45,430 bases of DNA from an uncultured Bacilli bacterium (GCA_934102255.1 CAKOSN010000013.1:1-45430), one strand, 5' to 3'. Numbered from the stretch's first letter, positions 1 through 8,983 are shown. Numbers and translations: made by a program. The notes: generated by a model not told the origin, from the letters alone.

Positions 1-689
1 TTCTTTAATCTACCAGCAACCATTTTTTCAGCAATTTCAGCAGGTTTTCCTTCTTTCATTGCTTCTTCTTTTAATACTTCTTTTTCTTTTGCTACTCTAT
101 CTTCAGGAACATCAGATTCAAAAGTATATTCTGGTTTCATAGCAGCAGCTTGCATTGCTACATCTTTAGCAACTTCGCTGTTATCGCCTTTAACTACAGT
201 TAAAGCAGCAATCTTACCACCCATGTGTAAGTAACTACCAAAAGTAGCATCATCACTCTTAGTTACTACTTCTAGTCTTCTTAGAGATAACTTTTCACCA
301 ATCTTAGCTGTCATTGCAACAACATAATCAGCAACAGTAGTATCATTAACTTTTAAAGCATTAGCTTCTTCTACAGTTGTAGCATCGCTATTTAAAACAG
401 CGTTACCAATTTCATCAACCATTTTCTTGAAGTCTTCATTTTGAGCAACAAAATCAGTTTCTGAATTAACTTCTAAAATAACTGCTTTATTACTACTTAC
501 ATAGATATTAGCAAGACCTTCAGCAGCAATTCTTGATTCTTTTTTTGCAGCCTTAGCAATACCTTTTTCTCTTAACCAATCGATTGCAGCATCGATATTA
601 CCATTAGTAGCTTCTAATGCTTTTTTGCAATCTAAGATACCTAAGTTTGTAGCATCTCTTAATTCTTTTACTAATTGTGCAGTAATCAT
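1..689 (-). CDS. tsf: Elongation factor Ts (C-terminus cut by window edge)
   Basis: Guanine-nucleotide exchange factor for EF-Tu in the cytosol. Translation from the ATG at 689 gives a start like MITAQLVKELRDATNLG, the N-terminal UBA-like domain that binds EF-Tu. The family signature TDFVAQN follows at about residue 80, and then part of the dimerisation core. The frame is open to base 1, so the stop lies outside the window. It sits 22 bases after rpsB on the same strand, the usual rpsB-tsf operon. An AAGGAGAA-like ribosome site precedes the start. Identity is clear; only the C-terminal end is missing. Confidence 0.97.
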   Translation of the reverse strand, partial: MITAQLVKELRDATNLGILDCKKALEATNGNIDAAIDWLREKGIAKAAKKESRIAAEGLANIYVSSNKAVILEVNSETDFVAQNEDFKKMVDEIGNAVLNSDATTVEEANALKVNDTTVADYVVAMTAKIGEKLSLRRLEVVTKSDDATFGSYLHMGGKIAALTVVKGDNSEVAKDVAMQAAAMKPEYTFESDVPEDRVAKEKEVLKEEAMKEGKPAEIAEKMVAGRLK

Positions 690-711
690 AAATTTCTCCT
701 TATATTTAATC

Positions 712-1596
712 TTATTTATTTAAAGATGCGATTAATTCATCTTTTTTCATATTTGTATAGCCTTTAACTTTACGTGATTTAGCCATAGATTTTAATTCTT
801 GAATAGATTTTGATTCTAATTCATCATTTTTACGCATTTCTTCTAATTCATTACTATCCTTAGATTCAGTTGCTTTTGGTTTTTCTTTTTCTTCAGTAAC
901 ATAATCAATTACTTCTAAACCGTTAGCTTCACAAATAGCGTTAGTTAAAGCACCTAAAACGATTTTTACTGAACGAACAGCATCATCATTACCAGGAATT
1001 ACAAAATCAACATCATCTGGGTCGCAGTTAGTATCTACAATACCAAATACAGGAATGTTTAATTTTCTTGCTTCTCTTATTGCATTGATTTCCTTCTTAG
1101 GGTCAACAATAATCATAGCATCTGGTAATTTAGCCATTTCTCTAATACCACCTAATAATTTATTAAGTTTTTCATATTCTTTCTTAATTTGAATAACTTC
1201 TTTTTTAGGTAATACTTCAAATGTACCGTTTTCTTCCATTTTTTCGATTTCTTCTAATCTCTTAACTCTTCTTCTAATAGTTCTGAAGTTAGTTAAAGTA
1301 CCACCTAACCATCTTTCGGTTACATAGAATGATTTTGAACGATTAGCACATTCAATACTTGCTTCTTGAGCTTGTTTTTTAGTACCTACAAATAAGAAAG
1401 TACCACCATTTTTAGCAATATCACTAATCTTAGTGTATGCTTCTTCCATGCAAGCAAGTGTTTTTTGTAAGTCGATAATATAAATATCGTCTCTTGTTGT
1501 GAAGATATATTCCTTCATTTTTGGATTCCATCTTTTGGTTTGATGACCAAAATGAACCCCAGCTTCTAATAAATTACTAATAGAAACTACAGCCAT
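712..1596 (-). CDS. rpsB: 30S ribosomal protein S2 with extra C-terminal Rho-N/SAP-like segment
   Basis: Small-subunit ribosomal protein S2, 294 aa. The frame stays open upstream to 1740, but the true start is the ATG at 1596. There a strong AAGGAGGG site sits 7 bases upstream and the classic start MAVVSISNLLEAGVHFGHQ begins. The S2 body (KRWNPKM, WLGGTLTN, DAMIIVDP) runs to about residue 225. After it comes a charged linker and a segment containing LKSMAKSRKVKGYTNMKKDEL. This looks like a Rho N-terminal/SAP-type helix-extended-helix and is not part of ordinary bacterial S2. First gene of the rpsB-tsf operon. Confidence 0.96.
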   Translation of the reverse strand: MAVVSISNLLEAGVHFGHQTKRWNPKMKEYIFTTRDDIYIIDLQKTLACMEEAYTKISDIAKNGGTFLFVGTKKQAQEASIECANRSKSFYVTERWLGGTLTNFRTIRRRVKRLEEIEKMEENGTFEVLPKKEVIQIKKEYEKLNKLLGGIREMAKLPDAMIIVDPKKEINAIREARKLNIPVFGIVDTNCDPDDVDFVIPGNDDAVRSVKIVLGALTNAICEANGLEVIDYVTEEKEKPKATESKDSNELEEMRKNDELESKSIQELKSMAKSRKVKGYTNMKKDELIASLNK

Positions 1597-1705
1597 TAAA
1601 AATCCCTCCTTCGTTATGCTTCTATTTACCTCCAAACGATACCTATCACCTCTTCGGCACTCGATAAAATATCTCAGTAAATATGAATATTTGACTTTTA
1701 AAGCC
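1597..1705 (-). promoter_or_regulatory. Long rpsB 5' leader, possibly structured
   Basis: About 105 bases separate the predicted transcription start from the rpsB ATG. The leader is richer in G than its surroundings and has short complementary arms (TATC/GATA around a GCC-GAAGA-GG core, and TCGTT/AACGA next to the ribosome site). S2 operons are often autoregulated through their leader, so a regulatory fold is plausible. I do not recognise a named RNA family here. Confidence 0.35.
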
Positions 1706-1711
1706 ATAAGT

Positions 1712-1740
1712 ATTGTATCAAAACCTGCTTTTAAGTGCAA
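1712..1740 (-). promoter_or_regulatory. Sigma-A promoter of rpsB-tsf
   Basis: On the minus strand TTGCAC (1735-1740) and TACAAT (1712-1717) are separated by 17 bases, close to the vegetative consensus. This promoter also shows that the open frame upstream of rpsB is not translated, because part of it would precede the transcript start. Confidence 0.75.
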
Positions 1741-1789
1741 GTAGCAACCTTTAAGTTTTCAAAAAAAGTTTTCCTATTTAAAAGTATTT

Positions 1790-3145
1790 CTATTTACTTT
1801 TTGGCTTTCTAACTAATTTAGGTCCTTCTTCTACGTTTTGATTTTCTTTCCTAGCATTTTCACTATCTATTGCAATATCACTAGTATTTTCTTCTTGATA
1901 TGGTTCCTCTATTCTAAGAGTATCAGCAAATTTAACTGGACTTTCTTCTTTTTCTAAGGCAGCTTTTTCAACTTTCTTCTTAAACTCTTCTTGAATTTGT
2001 TTATTTTCTAAAGGATTATATTTAGCTGTTACTTTAAATATACAATTAGATTCATTTCCTACTTCATATTCAAAATTAAGTTCAATTTCATTATTTAAAT
2101 GGTTAGTAAATTCTGGACTATTCTCCCAATTTCTAATCGTATCAATTACTGCTTTTCTTAAAACTAACGCTATTAGTTTCCACTGCATACTGTAAGGATA
2201 ATCTCCTAAAGAACCACTCACCTTAGTAAAAGAAACATTCCAAACTATATTATTAATTGGATAAGTTATGGCTTTCTTTCCGGTGTCTTTATCTAATTCA
2301 TTTAACACTTTAAAAAGAGTAGCATCAATTTCTTGATTTAAATCAATTATTTCTTTAGCAACACCTCGTTTTTCTTCTCTTAATCTTTCTTCTTTTTGAA
2401 GATACGTAAAAGTATCATCAATAGCAACAGTTAACTCTGTACCATTATTTGATTTTTTATCTTCCATACCACTATTAACGGCTTCAATAAACTTTTCTAG
2501 TCCTTCATATTTATCTATTCCCCCTAAAAGAATTTTTTTAAGTTTATTTTCTAAATCTTTATTTTCAGCCTTTTTCCATATTTCTTCCATAGCGCCAGTT
2601 ACTTCTAAAACATGTATATCTTCTAAATTATCTCTAATCTCATAAATAATTTTACTAGTCCCATTATTATCTTTATATGTTAAAACAATGATTTTATTTT
2701 TTACACTTTTTGGTGTTGGAAAAAGGCATATTCGGTAAGCAACATAACCATTAGGATGCTTAGCATATCTTTCTTTTTCTTCTAAAGTCATTTCTTCTAA
2801 AACGCCTAGAAAGTTAAAATATTCAAACGTTCTAGCTCTTGCTTCGTTATATGCTTTAATATTTTTATAAACCGTATAAATATTAAACCAAGGTATAAAC
2901 ATTGCTACCTTTTTAACACTTTCAGAATAATCACTATTAGTATTAGGTCTTTTCTTAATACCAACCCCTTGATTATTATAAACATCATCATTAGTCTTAA
3001 TATCTTTAGTAATCTCCATTAACTTATCTAAATTTAATTTATAGCCTGCATCAGCTAAGTCTTTAAAAATTCTATAGTCATTTACTCTATCAGCAACAAC
3101 ACTTAAAATTATTGAACCCACCACAAAAATTATAAAAGTTTCCAT
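1790..3145 (-). CDS. Hypothetical N-terminally membrane-anchored protein
   Basis: 451 aa, family not recognised. The chosen start is the ATG at 3145 (METFIIFVVGS), with a weak GAAAGATG ribosome site; the 18 codons upstream look like leader. Residues 2-17 form a hydrophobic anchor. A second mildly hydrophobic patch (AMFIPWFN, about residue 80) could dip into the membrane. The rest is mixed alpha/beta, with a coiled-coil-like charged region near residue 250 and a low-complexity Glu/Lys tail ending KLVRKPKSK. It lies between the rpsB operon and the septal PBP on the same strand, with no clear functional link to either. Confidence 0.6.
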   Translation of the reverse strand: METFIIFVVGSIILSVVADRVNDYRIFKDLADAGYKLNLDKLMEITKDIKTNDDVYNNQGVGIKKRPNTNSDYSESVKKVAMFIPWFNIYTVYKNIKAYNEARARTFEYFNFLGVLEEMTLEEKERYAKHPNGYVAYRICLFPTPKSVKNKIIVLTYKDNNGTSKIIYEIRDNLEDIHVLEVTGAMEEIWKKAENKDLENKLKKILLGGIDKYEGLEKFIEAVNSGMEDKKSNNGTELTVAIDDTFTYLQKEERLREEKRGVAKEIIDLNQEIDATLFKVLNELDKDTGKKAITYPINNIVWNVSFTKVSGSLGDYPYSMQWKLIALVLRKAVIDTIRNWENSPEFTNHLNNEIELNFEYEVGNESNCIFKVTAKYNPLENKQIQEEFKKKVEKAALEKEESPVKFADTLRIEEPYQEENTSDIAIDSENARKENQNVEEGPKLVRKPKSK

Positions 3146-3259
3146 AAAATCACATCTTTCTGATACTTTATCATAGCATACCCTTTTAATTACTGGCAAG
3201 GTATTTTTACTTTTTATTCTTTATAGTACCTATTCTATCTGGATAACGCTTAAGATAGC

Positions 3260-3285
3260 AAAAAGACCTAGAATCACTCTAAGTC
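3260..3285 (-). terminator. Rho-independent terminator of the rsmH-ftsL-pbp operon
   Basis: An 8-bp stem (3265-3272 with 3278-3285) and a 5-base loop, followed on the minus strand by a T5 tract. The PBP stop codon lies inside the hairpin loop. Confidence 0.8.
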
Positions 3286-5397
3286 AAATGTTATTTTATC
3301 TGTAGTTATTGTACTTTCAACTGGTATACTTGTATTTACTACTTTTCCCGTCCCCTTTAATTCATAATTAATATTTAAAAGAGTACATAAGGCAATTATT
3401 TCATTTTTAGTATAACCTATTACATTGGGTAAAGTATAACTACTACTATTAGTTTTAATAAATATTTTGGAACCAATTATTACTTCATTATCTTTATTTG
3501 GATATTGTTTAGTAACCACCGAACCAGTTCCTAAAATAACAGGATTAAGTCCTAAAGACTTTAATTTTTCTTCTGTACTTACCACATCCGTATTAACAAA
3601 ATTATCTAAAGTAATTATATTATTTGATACTGTATTTTCTAATTTTTGTTCTAAATTTTTATACTTAGCAATCTCATTAACTACATTAACTACAGCATTG
3701 GCAGCTTCTTTATATGGTCCTTCAAATTGTTTAACAGAAAAATAAATAATATACTCTGGGTCATCATAAGGAAATAACATAGCAAAAGACCTAATATAAT
3801 CATACGTACCGGTTAAATAGCCACCACCATTAGGATTAGCTATTTGAGCTGTACCAGATTTACCAATAATATCAACTAATGAAGAACGGAAAAGGCGAGC
3901 ATCAGTTTTACCCGAAATAACAACATTATGCATCATTTCTTTCATTTTATCCGTTGTTGTTTTTTTCACAACTTGACCTACTTCTTCTCTTTGACCAGTA
4001 TATTTTACTTCTTTAGTATTACTATCAACTATTTTAGAAATTATATAAGGTTTTAACATAACACCGTCATCAGCTATTGTTGTTAGAGCTTGGATATTTT
4101 GAATTGGGGTTGTTGTAATTCCTTGGCCAAAGGCTGCTGTTGCAATCTCAGTAGCATAATTAAAGTTAATTGAACCATTTACTTCATCAGGAAGCGTTAT
4201 ACCGGTTTTACTACCAAAGCCAAACTTTTTATAGGCTTCTTCTAATTTTTCTTTGCCTAATCTTTGGCTTAAAATAGTAGCCGCTACGTTAGAAGAATAA
4301 TTAAATCCTTCATCAAATGTTATACGTCCCCAACCAACGTTATTAAAATCTTTAATAACAGCATCACTTACAGGAATAGTTCCTGACATATAAGTTTCAT
4401 CACCGTCATATAAATCATTATCAATCGCTGCCATAAAGGAAAATATTTTCATAGTTGACCCTGGTTCATAAGCATAAGATACTAAGGGATTTAAATAACT
4501 TTTCATATTTAATTTATTAGCATCAAAGGAAGGCGAAGCCCCACTTGCTAAAATTGCTCCCGTCTTAGCATCAGCCACTGTTAAAGTAAGCCAACTAAAG
4601 TTATAATTCTTAGCTAAAGTATTTATTTCTTGTTCCACAAATAACTGAATATTATTATCAATAGTCAAATAAATATCATCGCCAGAGGCTGCTTGCTTAA
4701 CATTTTCTTCAGCATAAGGAAGTTTATAACCATAATTATCCGTTTGATATTCACTAAAACCATTCTCACCCTTTAATTCATCATTATAGTACTTTTCAAT
4801 TCCCATTTCTCCCGTTATATCGCCATTATCATCTTTTTTAGAATATCCTACTATATAAGAAGCAAAATCTCCCATTTGATAATATCTTTTAGAACTAACG
4901 ACAAAATCAAGTCCTGGTAAATCCAATTTTTCAATTTCTAATTTTAAAGTTTCTGTTATATCTTTAGCAAAAGCAAACTCTACTTGATACTTATTAGTAC
5001 TATTTAAACGTTCTAAAATATAATTATAAGTCATATCTTTATAACCATTTTTAATAAATATTTCACTTAGTTTTTGAGCCGTTGTTTCTTTATCAACAAC
5101 ATGTTGAGGATTTTTAGGATTAGTAGTTCTTGACTCACTAAGATAAGCAATTAAAGTATAAGAGTTAACCGTAGTTGCCAAATAATTACCACTATTATCG
5201 TAAATCGTTCCACGATGTGCATATAAAATTTTCTTCGTTGTATTTCTTTTTTCCGCATATTCTTTTAAATCAATGCCGTCAATATTTTTAGCAAGTGATA
5301 TATAAATTAATTTACCAATAACGCCTATAAAAGCAATTACGATAAAAATAGTTATCAATTTACTTAAATGAATGTTTTTTAATTTCTTTCTTTGCAT
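3274..5397 (-). CDS. Class B penicillin-binding protein with PASTA domains (PBP2B/FtsI type)
   Basis: Septal peptidoglycan transpeptidase, 707 aa. One N-terminal membrane helix (residues 13-36) is followed by the PBP dimer domain (HRGTIYD near 61) and the transpeptidase domain. Active-site motifs are STMK (nucleophile Ser314), SSN (368-370) and KSGT (513-516). The C-terminus (about 590-707) holds two PASTA-like repeats, as in Bacillus PbpB and SpoVD. A GAGGTAAG ribosome site supports the ATG at 5397. It follows ftsL by 8 bases in the rsmH-ftsL-pbp cluster, which favours the vegetative division enzyme (pbpB) over SpoVD. Confidence 0.93.
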   Translation of the reverse strand: MQRKKLKNIHLSKLITIFIVIAFIGVIGKLIYISLAKNIDGIDLKEYAEKRNTTKKILYAHRGTIYDNSGNYLATTVNSYTLIAYLSESRTTNPKNPQHVVDKETTAQKLSEIFIKNGYKDMTYNYILERLNSTNKYQVEFAFAKDITETLKLEIEKLDLPGLDFVVSSKRYYQMGDFASYIVGYSKKDDNGDITGEMGIEKYYNDELKGENGFSEYQTDNYGYKLPYAEENVKQAASGDDIYLTIDNNIQLFVEQEINTLAKNYNFSWLTLTVADAKTGAILASGASPSFDANKLNMKSYLNPLVSYAYEPGSTMKIFSFMAAIDNDLYDGDETYMSGTIPVSDAVIKDFNNVGWGRITFDEGFNYSSNVAATILSQRLGKEKLEEAYKKFGFGSKTGITLPDEVNGSINFNYATEIATAAFGQGITTTPIQNIQALTTIADDGVMLKPYIISKIVDSNTKEVKYTGQREEVGQVVKKTTTDKMKEMMHNVVISGKTDARLFRSSLVDIIGKSGTAQIANPNGGGYLTGTYDYIRSFAMLFPYDDPEYIIYFSVKQFEGPYKEAANAVVNVVNEIAKYKNLEQKLENTVSNNIITLDNFVNTDVVSTEEKLKSLGLNPVILGTGSVVTKQYPNKDNEVIIGSKIFIKTNSSSYTLPNVIGYTKNEIIALCTLLNINYELKGTGKVVNTSIPVESTITTDKITFDLE

Positions 5398-5405
5398 ACT
5401 TACCT

Positions 5406-5696
5406 CTATTTTTTTACACCGTCAATACTAGTAATATTGTTATTTTTATAAGATAAGCCATTTTTATCAGCAATTTCTCTAATTTTATCTAATGAGGCTA
5501 ATTCATTTATTTGCATATTAATTGATTCATTTAACTTTTCTTGTTTTTCAATATTATTTTTTATTTTTTCAACTTCAATATTTACTTCACTTAATTTAGC
5601 TCTAGTCACCACTTGTAAAAGTGGAGAAAATACTAAAATTAAAACGATTAAAATAAATAAATGTTTATCCCTTTTAATATTCTTTTTATTATTCAT
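5406..5696 (-). CDS. ftsL: Cell-division protein FtsL
   Basis: 96 aa bitopic septum protein. It has a basic N-terminus (NNKKNIKRDKH), one membrane helix (about residues 13-30) and an extracellular leucine-zipper-like coiled coil (30-75), which would pair with DivIC. Sequence alone is too divergent for a sure call; length, topology and position between rsmH and the PBP make it. The frame opens at a GTG (5705), but AGAGAAAG is correctly spaced only for the ATG at 5696, so that start is preferred. Confidence 0.85.
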   Translation of the reverse strand: MNNKKNIKRDKHLFILIVLILVFSPLLQVVTRAKLSEVNIEVEKIKNNIEKQEKLNESINMQINELASLDKIREIADKNGLSYKNNNITSIDGVKK

Positions 5697-5711
5697 ATGA
5701 CTCACTTTCTC

Positions 5712-6626
5712 TTATAATTTAACAGCTACTCGTAATTTAGCACTTTTACTTCTAGAGTTTTCTTCTAATTCTTTAGCGCTTGGTAAAATTGGTTTTCTAG
5801 TAATAAGTTTTAACTTAGGTTTATAAGCATCAGGTATTTCTGGTAAGCCTTTAACTAAATCACTTACTTCACTTTCTTCTTTCATATATTTTTTTACAAT
5901 CCTGTCTTCTAAAGAATGAAAAGTAATAATAACCATTCGGCCGTCTTTATTTAAAAGTTCTGTTACATCTGGTAAAACATCTTTTAGAACCGATAATTCT
6001 TTATTAACTTCAATTCTTATAGCTTGGAATATTTTACGTTCGGGATGATTTTTATAAAAATAGTTAGCGCCTACTGCTTCTTTTATTACTTCTACTAATT
6101 CTAACGTCGTTTTAATTGGTCTTTTAGCTATTATTTTATTGGCTATAAGTCTACTTTGTTTTTCTTCGCCATAGTTAAAAAAGATACTAGTAAGTTCTTC
6201 TTTAGAATACTCATTTACTACTTTTTCCGCTGTCAAAGGACTATCTGTATCCATACGCATATCAAGTAAACCATCTTTACTAAAGCTAAACCCACGACTA
6301 GCTGTATCAATTTGGGGTGAAGAAACGCCTAAATCAAAGACAATACCGTCAATTTTAGTAACACCTAGTTTAGCAAGTTCACTTTTTAAATTAACAAAAT
6401 TACTTTTTATCAAAGTATAATTGTCTCCTATTTTAGTAAGTCTTTCATTAGCATAAGAAATAGCCATTTTATCTTCATCAAAAGAATAAAGATGTCCCGT
6501 CGTTAACTTTTCTAAAATTTTACTAGAATGTCCCCCTAGTCCTAGGGTAGCATCGACATATATCCCATTTTCCTTTATATTTAAATTTTCGATTGCTTCA
6601 TTTAATAATACACTATAATGTTCCAT
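5712..6626 (-). CDS. rsmH: 16S rRNA m4C1402 methyltransferase RsmH (MraW)
   Basis: 304 aa SAM-dependent enzyme that N4-methylates C1402 in the P site of 16S rRNA. Diagnostic segments are HYSVLLNEAI at the start, the SAM loop VDATLGLGGHS (about 24-34), GIVFDLGVSSPQ, DMRMD and HSLEDRIVKKY near the C-terminus. Full length for the family. First gene of the division cluster; no mraZ lies upstream, where an unrelated unknown gene sits instead. An AAGGTGGG ribosome site precedes the ATG. Confidence 0.96.
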   Translation of the reverse strand: MEHYSVLLNEAIENLNIKENGIYVDATLGLGGHSSKILEKLTTGHLYSFDEDKMAISYANERLTKIGDNYTLIKSNFVNLKSELAKLGVTKIDGIVFDLGVSSPQIDTASRGFSFSKDGLLDMRMDTDSPLTAEKVVNEYSKEELTSIFFNYGEEKQSRLIANKIIAKRPIKTTLELVEVIKEAVGANYFYKNHPERKIFQAIRIEVNKELSVLKDVLPDVTELLNKDGRMVIITFHSLEDRIVKKYMKEESEVSDLVKGLPEIPDAYKPKLKLITRKPILPSAKELEENSRSKSAKLRVAVKL

Positions 6627-6689
6627 AAATATCCCACCTTAACAAGCAATTTATCTAAAATAATCTTACTATAATTTGATTTTTTTGTA

Positions 6690-6713
6690 AATAAAAGAGC
6701 CTAAAAATTTAGG
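6690..6713 (-). terminator. Probable terminator after the RelE-like fusion gene
   Basis: Minus-strand palindrome (arms GCCTAA/TTAGGC, 6698-6713) followed by TCTTTTATTT. It separates the unknown gene at 6751-8157 from rsmH. Confidence 0.55.
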
Positions 6714-6750
6714 CCTAGACGTTCTTTTTACAATAATAAGTTTCTAAATT

Positions 6751-8157
6751 TTAATAACGATTACTTTTTCTGGCATTCTCTTCTAAGTAATTTAACATAA
6801 TTTCGAATCTTTCTTTAGAGTATTCTAAAGCTTTCTTATATTCATCCGGGTTTCTAAAGGTATCTGGTCTTTTAGAAATTGTAACATATTTATCGTTAGC
6901 TGTATCTTCTTTCTTTTGAAAAACTCCTTTAATAATATAATCATTACCAGTCCCGATTGAAAAAACTATTCTTATTTGGTCATTATATTTTATTTCGTAA
7001 GTATCAGATACTCCTACTAATTTTTTTATTACAAAGCCACTATTATTACCAACTTCAAAATTAGTAAGTAATTCTCTTACTCGGTTAAAGCACTCCTCTG
7101 GTAAATCATCTAAATCACGTTCAATGTAAGACTTTTTATCTTTAGAGGTATAATCGTTTGAACTTAAAATAATATTACGGTTTTCTCCTAACTCATTAGT
7201 AAGCACTTCATCTTTATCTTCTTCATTTGTATTATTAGCAAGTTCTCTATGTGCCATTAAAAGTTTATCATTTAAATAACTAAGTAAGAATAAATGATAG
7301 TTATAAGTATTAATAACCGTATCAAGTTCATTAATTGAAGTAAAATCAAAATCATCGGCTAAGATAATATCTTTAAGACTAGCAATATTATCAACTGTTA
7401 AATTAATTAAACAAGCAATAATATATTTTTTATCCTCCGGACTAGCTTTTAAATTAGCAAAATATTCATCTAACTGACTACGATTATAATTCTTATCAAT
7501 AAGGCTAACAGTTCCCATTAAAATATCATCAGCTGTTTTACTAATACCCTCATAAATTACCGGTACTTGTTTATGTTTAAAATTAATCAAACTTAAAGTA
7601 GAGCCCGCACTCATTCTAAATTCTGGACTTTTATACCAGAACAAAGCCAATTTAGTAAGATACTTATCTTCTAAAGTAAAATGCTTAGCTTTATTCATCA
7701 TGTTTGTTATAAATTCTACCTCAGAAGCAGTTAGTGTTTCCGTTGTTCTTGTTTCAATCTTTGAAAAAATTGAACTATAAATACTGTTTCTATCTTTAAG
7801 TTCCGTATGTAATTTAGTTATTTCATCCATTTTATCTAGAAAAATATTGTAATAATGGTTAATAACATTCATTGCCTCATAATTTTTATTTAAAACATAA
7901 TCATCAAGAGCTTTAACAAACTTTTCTTTATCAGTACTACTTAATCCTAATTTGCCAAAATCAATACCTCTAATTTGTTGATATTTAACTTTTAAATTTT
8001 GATTAAATAAAGCTAATATTCCTCGATAATAAAAAATTGAATTTTCTAATTTAGGTAATATCTTCATAATTTTCTTACAGTGTTCGCTATAATTAAAACG
8101 AACCAAATTACTTACTCTAATCAAATAATAATTATAATTAAATTGTTGTTCTTGCAT
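6751..8157 (-). CDS. Unknown protein with C-terminal RelE/HigB-like domain
   Basis: 468 aa. Residues 1 to about 340 are predicted largely helical and match no family I know. Residues 352-468 read like a RelE/HigB (Gp49-like) fold: LPEECFNRVRELL, then a KKL turn, then strands TYEIKYND, IRIVFSIG and YIIKGVFQKK, then a helix KKALEYSKERFE. In that superfamily these strands form the ribosome-dependent mRNA interferase. No small antitoxin gene is adjacent, and such domains are rarely C-terminal fusions of this size, so toxicity is not implied. It is probably monocistronic, with a terminator on each side. Confidence 0.6.
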   Translation of the reverse strand: MQEQQFNYNYYLIRVSNLVRFNYSEHCKKIMKILPKLENSIFYYRGILALFNQNLKVKYQQIRGIDFGKLGLSSTDKEKFVKALDDYVLNKNYEAMNVINHYYNIFLDKMDEITKLHTELKDRNSIYSSIFSKIETRTTETLTASEVEFITNMMNKAKHFTLEDKYLTKLALFWYKSPEFRMSAGSTLSLINFKHKQVPVIYEGISKTADDILMGTVSLIDKNYNRSQLDEYFANLKASPEDKKYIIACLINLTVDNIASLKDIILADDFDFTSINELDTVINTYNYHLFLLSYLNDKLLMAHRELANNTNEEDKDEVLTNELGENRNIILSSNDYTSKDKKSYIERDLDDLPEECFNRVRELLTNFEVGNNSGFVIKKLVGVSDTYEIKYNDQIRIVFSIGTGNDYIIKGVFQKKEDTANDKYVTISKRPDTFRNPDEYKKALEYSKERFEIMLNYLEENARKSNRY

Positions 8158-8227
8158 AATAACACCCTTTTCTCATAACTTAATTATATAAGTTTTCTAA
8201 CTATAATACAATGTTTTTAGTTTAGAA

Positions 8228-8249
8228 AAGAACCTATTACTAGGCTCTT
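8228..8249 (-). terminator. Terminator of the rpmG-efp unit
   Basis: A 9-bp stem (8228-8236 with 8241-8249), tetraloop, then a short T tract on the minus strand. The efp stop codon overlaps it. Confidence 0.75.
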
Positions 8250-8800
8250 GATGAATATTTACCGTCTTTAGTAGAGATAATTATATGTTCTCCTTGGCTA
8301 ATAAACATTGGTACTTTAACAGTGTAACCAGTTTCGATTGTTGCATCTTTTAGAGCATTATTTGTAGTGTTACCCTTAGTAGCTTCTGTTGTTTCAACAA
8401 CTTCAAATTCAATCTTTTCTGGTAGATCAATACCGATTATTTCGCCTTCATAGAAATTAATAACGATTTCTAAATTTTCTTTTAAATATTTCTTTTCTTC
8501 TTCTAATTTAGAAGCAGGTACTTCAATTTGTTCATAACTTGCAGTGTCCATAAACACATAATTATCACCAGTACTATATAGGTATTGCATTGGTTTTCTA
8601 TCGATATGAGCTTTTTCTACTTTAATATTCGTATTATAAGTATCTTCTACGATAGAGCCAGTCTTAAGATTTCTTAATTTCATCTTAACGAAAGCAGCGC
8701 CTTTACCTGGTTTTACATGTTGGAATTCAACTATTTGACATAGTTTACCGTCCATTATAATTGTCATACCATTTTTAATATCATTAATGTTGATGTTCAT
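8240..8800 (-). CDS. efp: Elongation factor P
   Basis: 186 aa translation factor that relieves ribosome stalling at polyproline. It has three beta-barrel domains. The N-terminal loop HVKPGKGAAF carries the Lys that is modified in other bacteria, and the C-terminal signature GYTVKVPMFISQGE is intact. It starts at the ATG at 8800, 18 bases after rpmG, so the two are probably co-transcribed. No modifying enzyme (epmA or ymfI type) lies in the window. Confidence 0.97.
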   Translation of the reverse strand: MNININDIKNGMTIIMDGKLCQIVEFQHVKPGKGAAFVKMKLRNLKTGSIVEDTYNTNIKVEKAHIDRKPMQYLYSTGDNYVFMDTASYEQIEVPASKLEEEKKYLKENLEIVINFYEGEIIGIDLPEKIEFEVVETTEATKGNTTNNALKDATIETGYTVKVPMFISQGEHIIISTKDGKYSSRA

Positions 8801-8818
8801 AATACATGCCTTTCTTTA

Positions 8819-8983
8819 TTATTTCTTTTCTTTATGTGTTGTTTTTCTACCGCAATTACTACAAAATTTCTTAGTTTCTAACTTTTCTGGAGTATTTTTC
8901 TTATTTTTACTTGTAGTATAGTTTTCGTGCTTACATTCTTGGCACGCTAAAGTAACATAATTTCTATTTTCATTTTTAGCCAT
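8819..8983 (-). CDS. rpmG: 50S ribosomal protein L33 (zinc-ribbon form)
   Basis: 54 aa. The protein begins MAKNENRNYVTLACQEC and has the two zinc-binding pairs CQEC and CSNC, so it is the C+ (zinc) paralogue type of L33. The core ENYTTSKNKKNTPEKLE is typical. A strong GGAGGG ribosome site precedes the ATG at 8983. Its promoter overlaps the 3' end of the upstream PBP gene, and efp follows at once. Confidence 0.95.
   Translation of the reverse strand: MAKNENRNYVTLACQECKHENYTTSKNKKNTPEKLETKKFCSNCGRKTTHKEKK

Noticed and set aside
3467..3745. Plus-strand 92-codon open frame
   Set aside because: Lies wholly inside the PBP gene on the other strand, with no ribosome site or protein-like pattern; a shadow frame.
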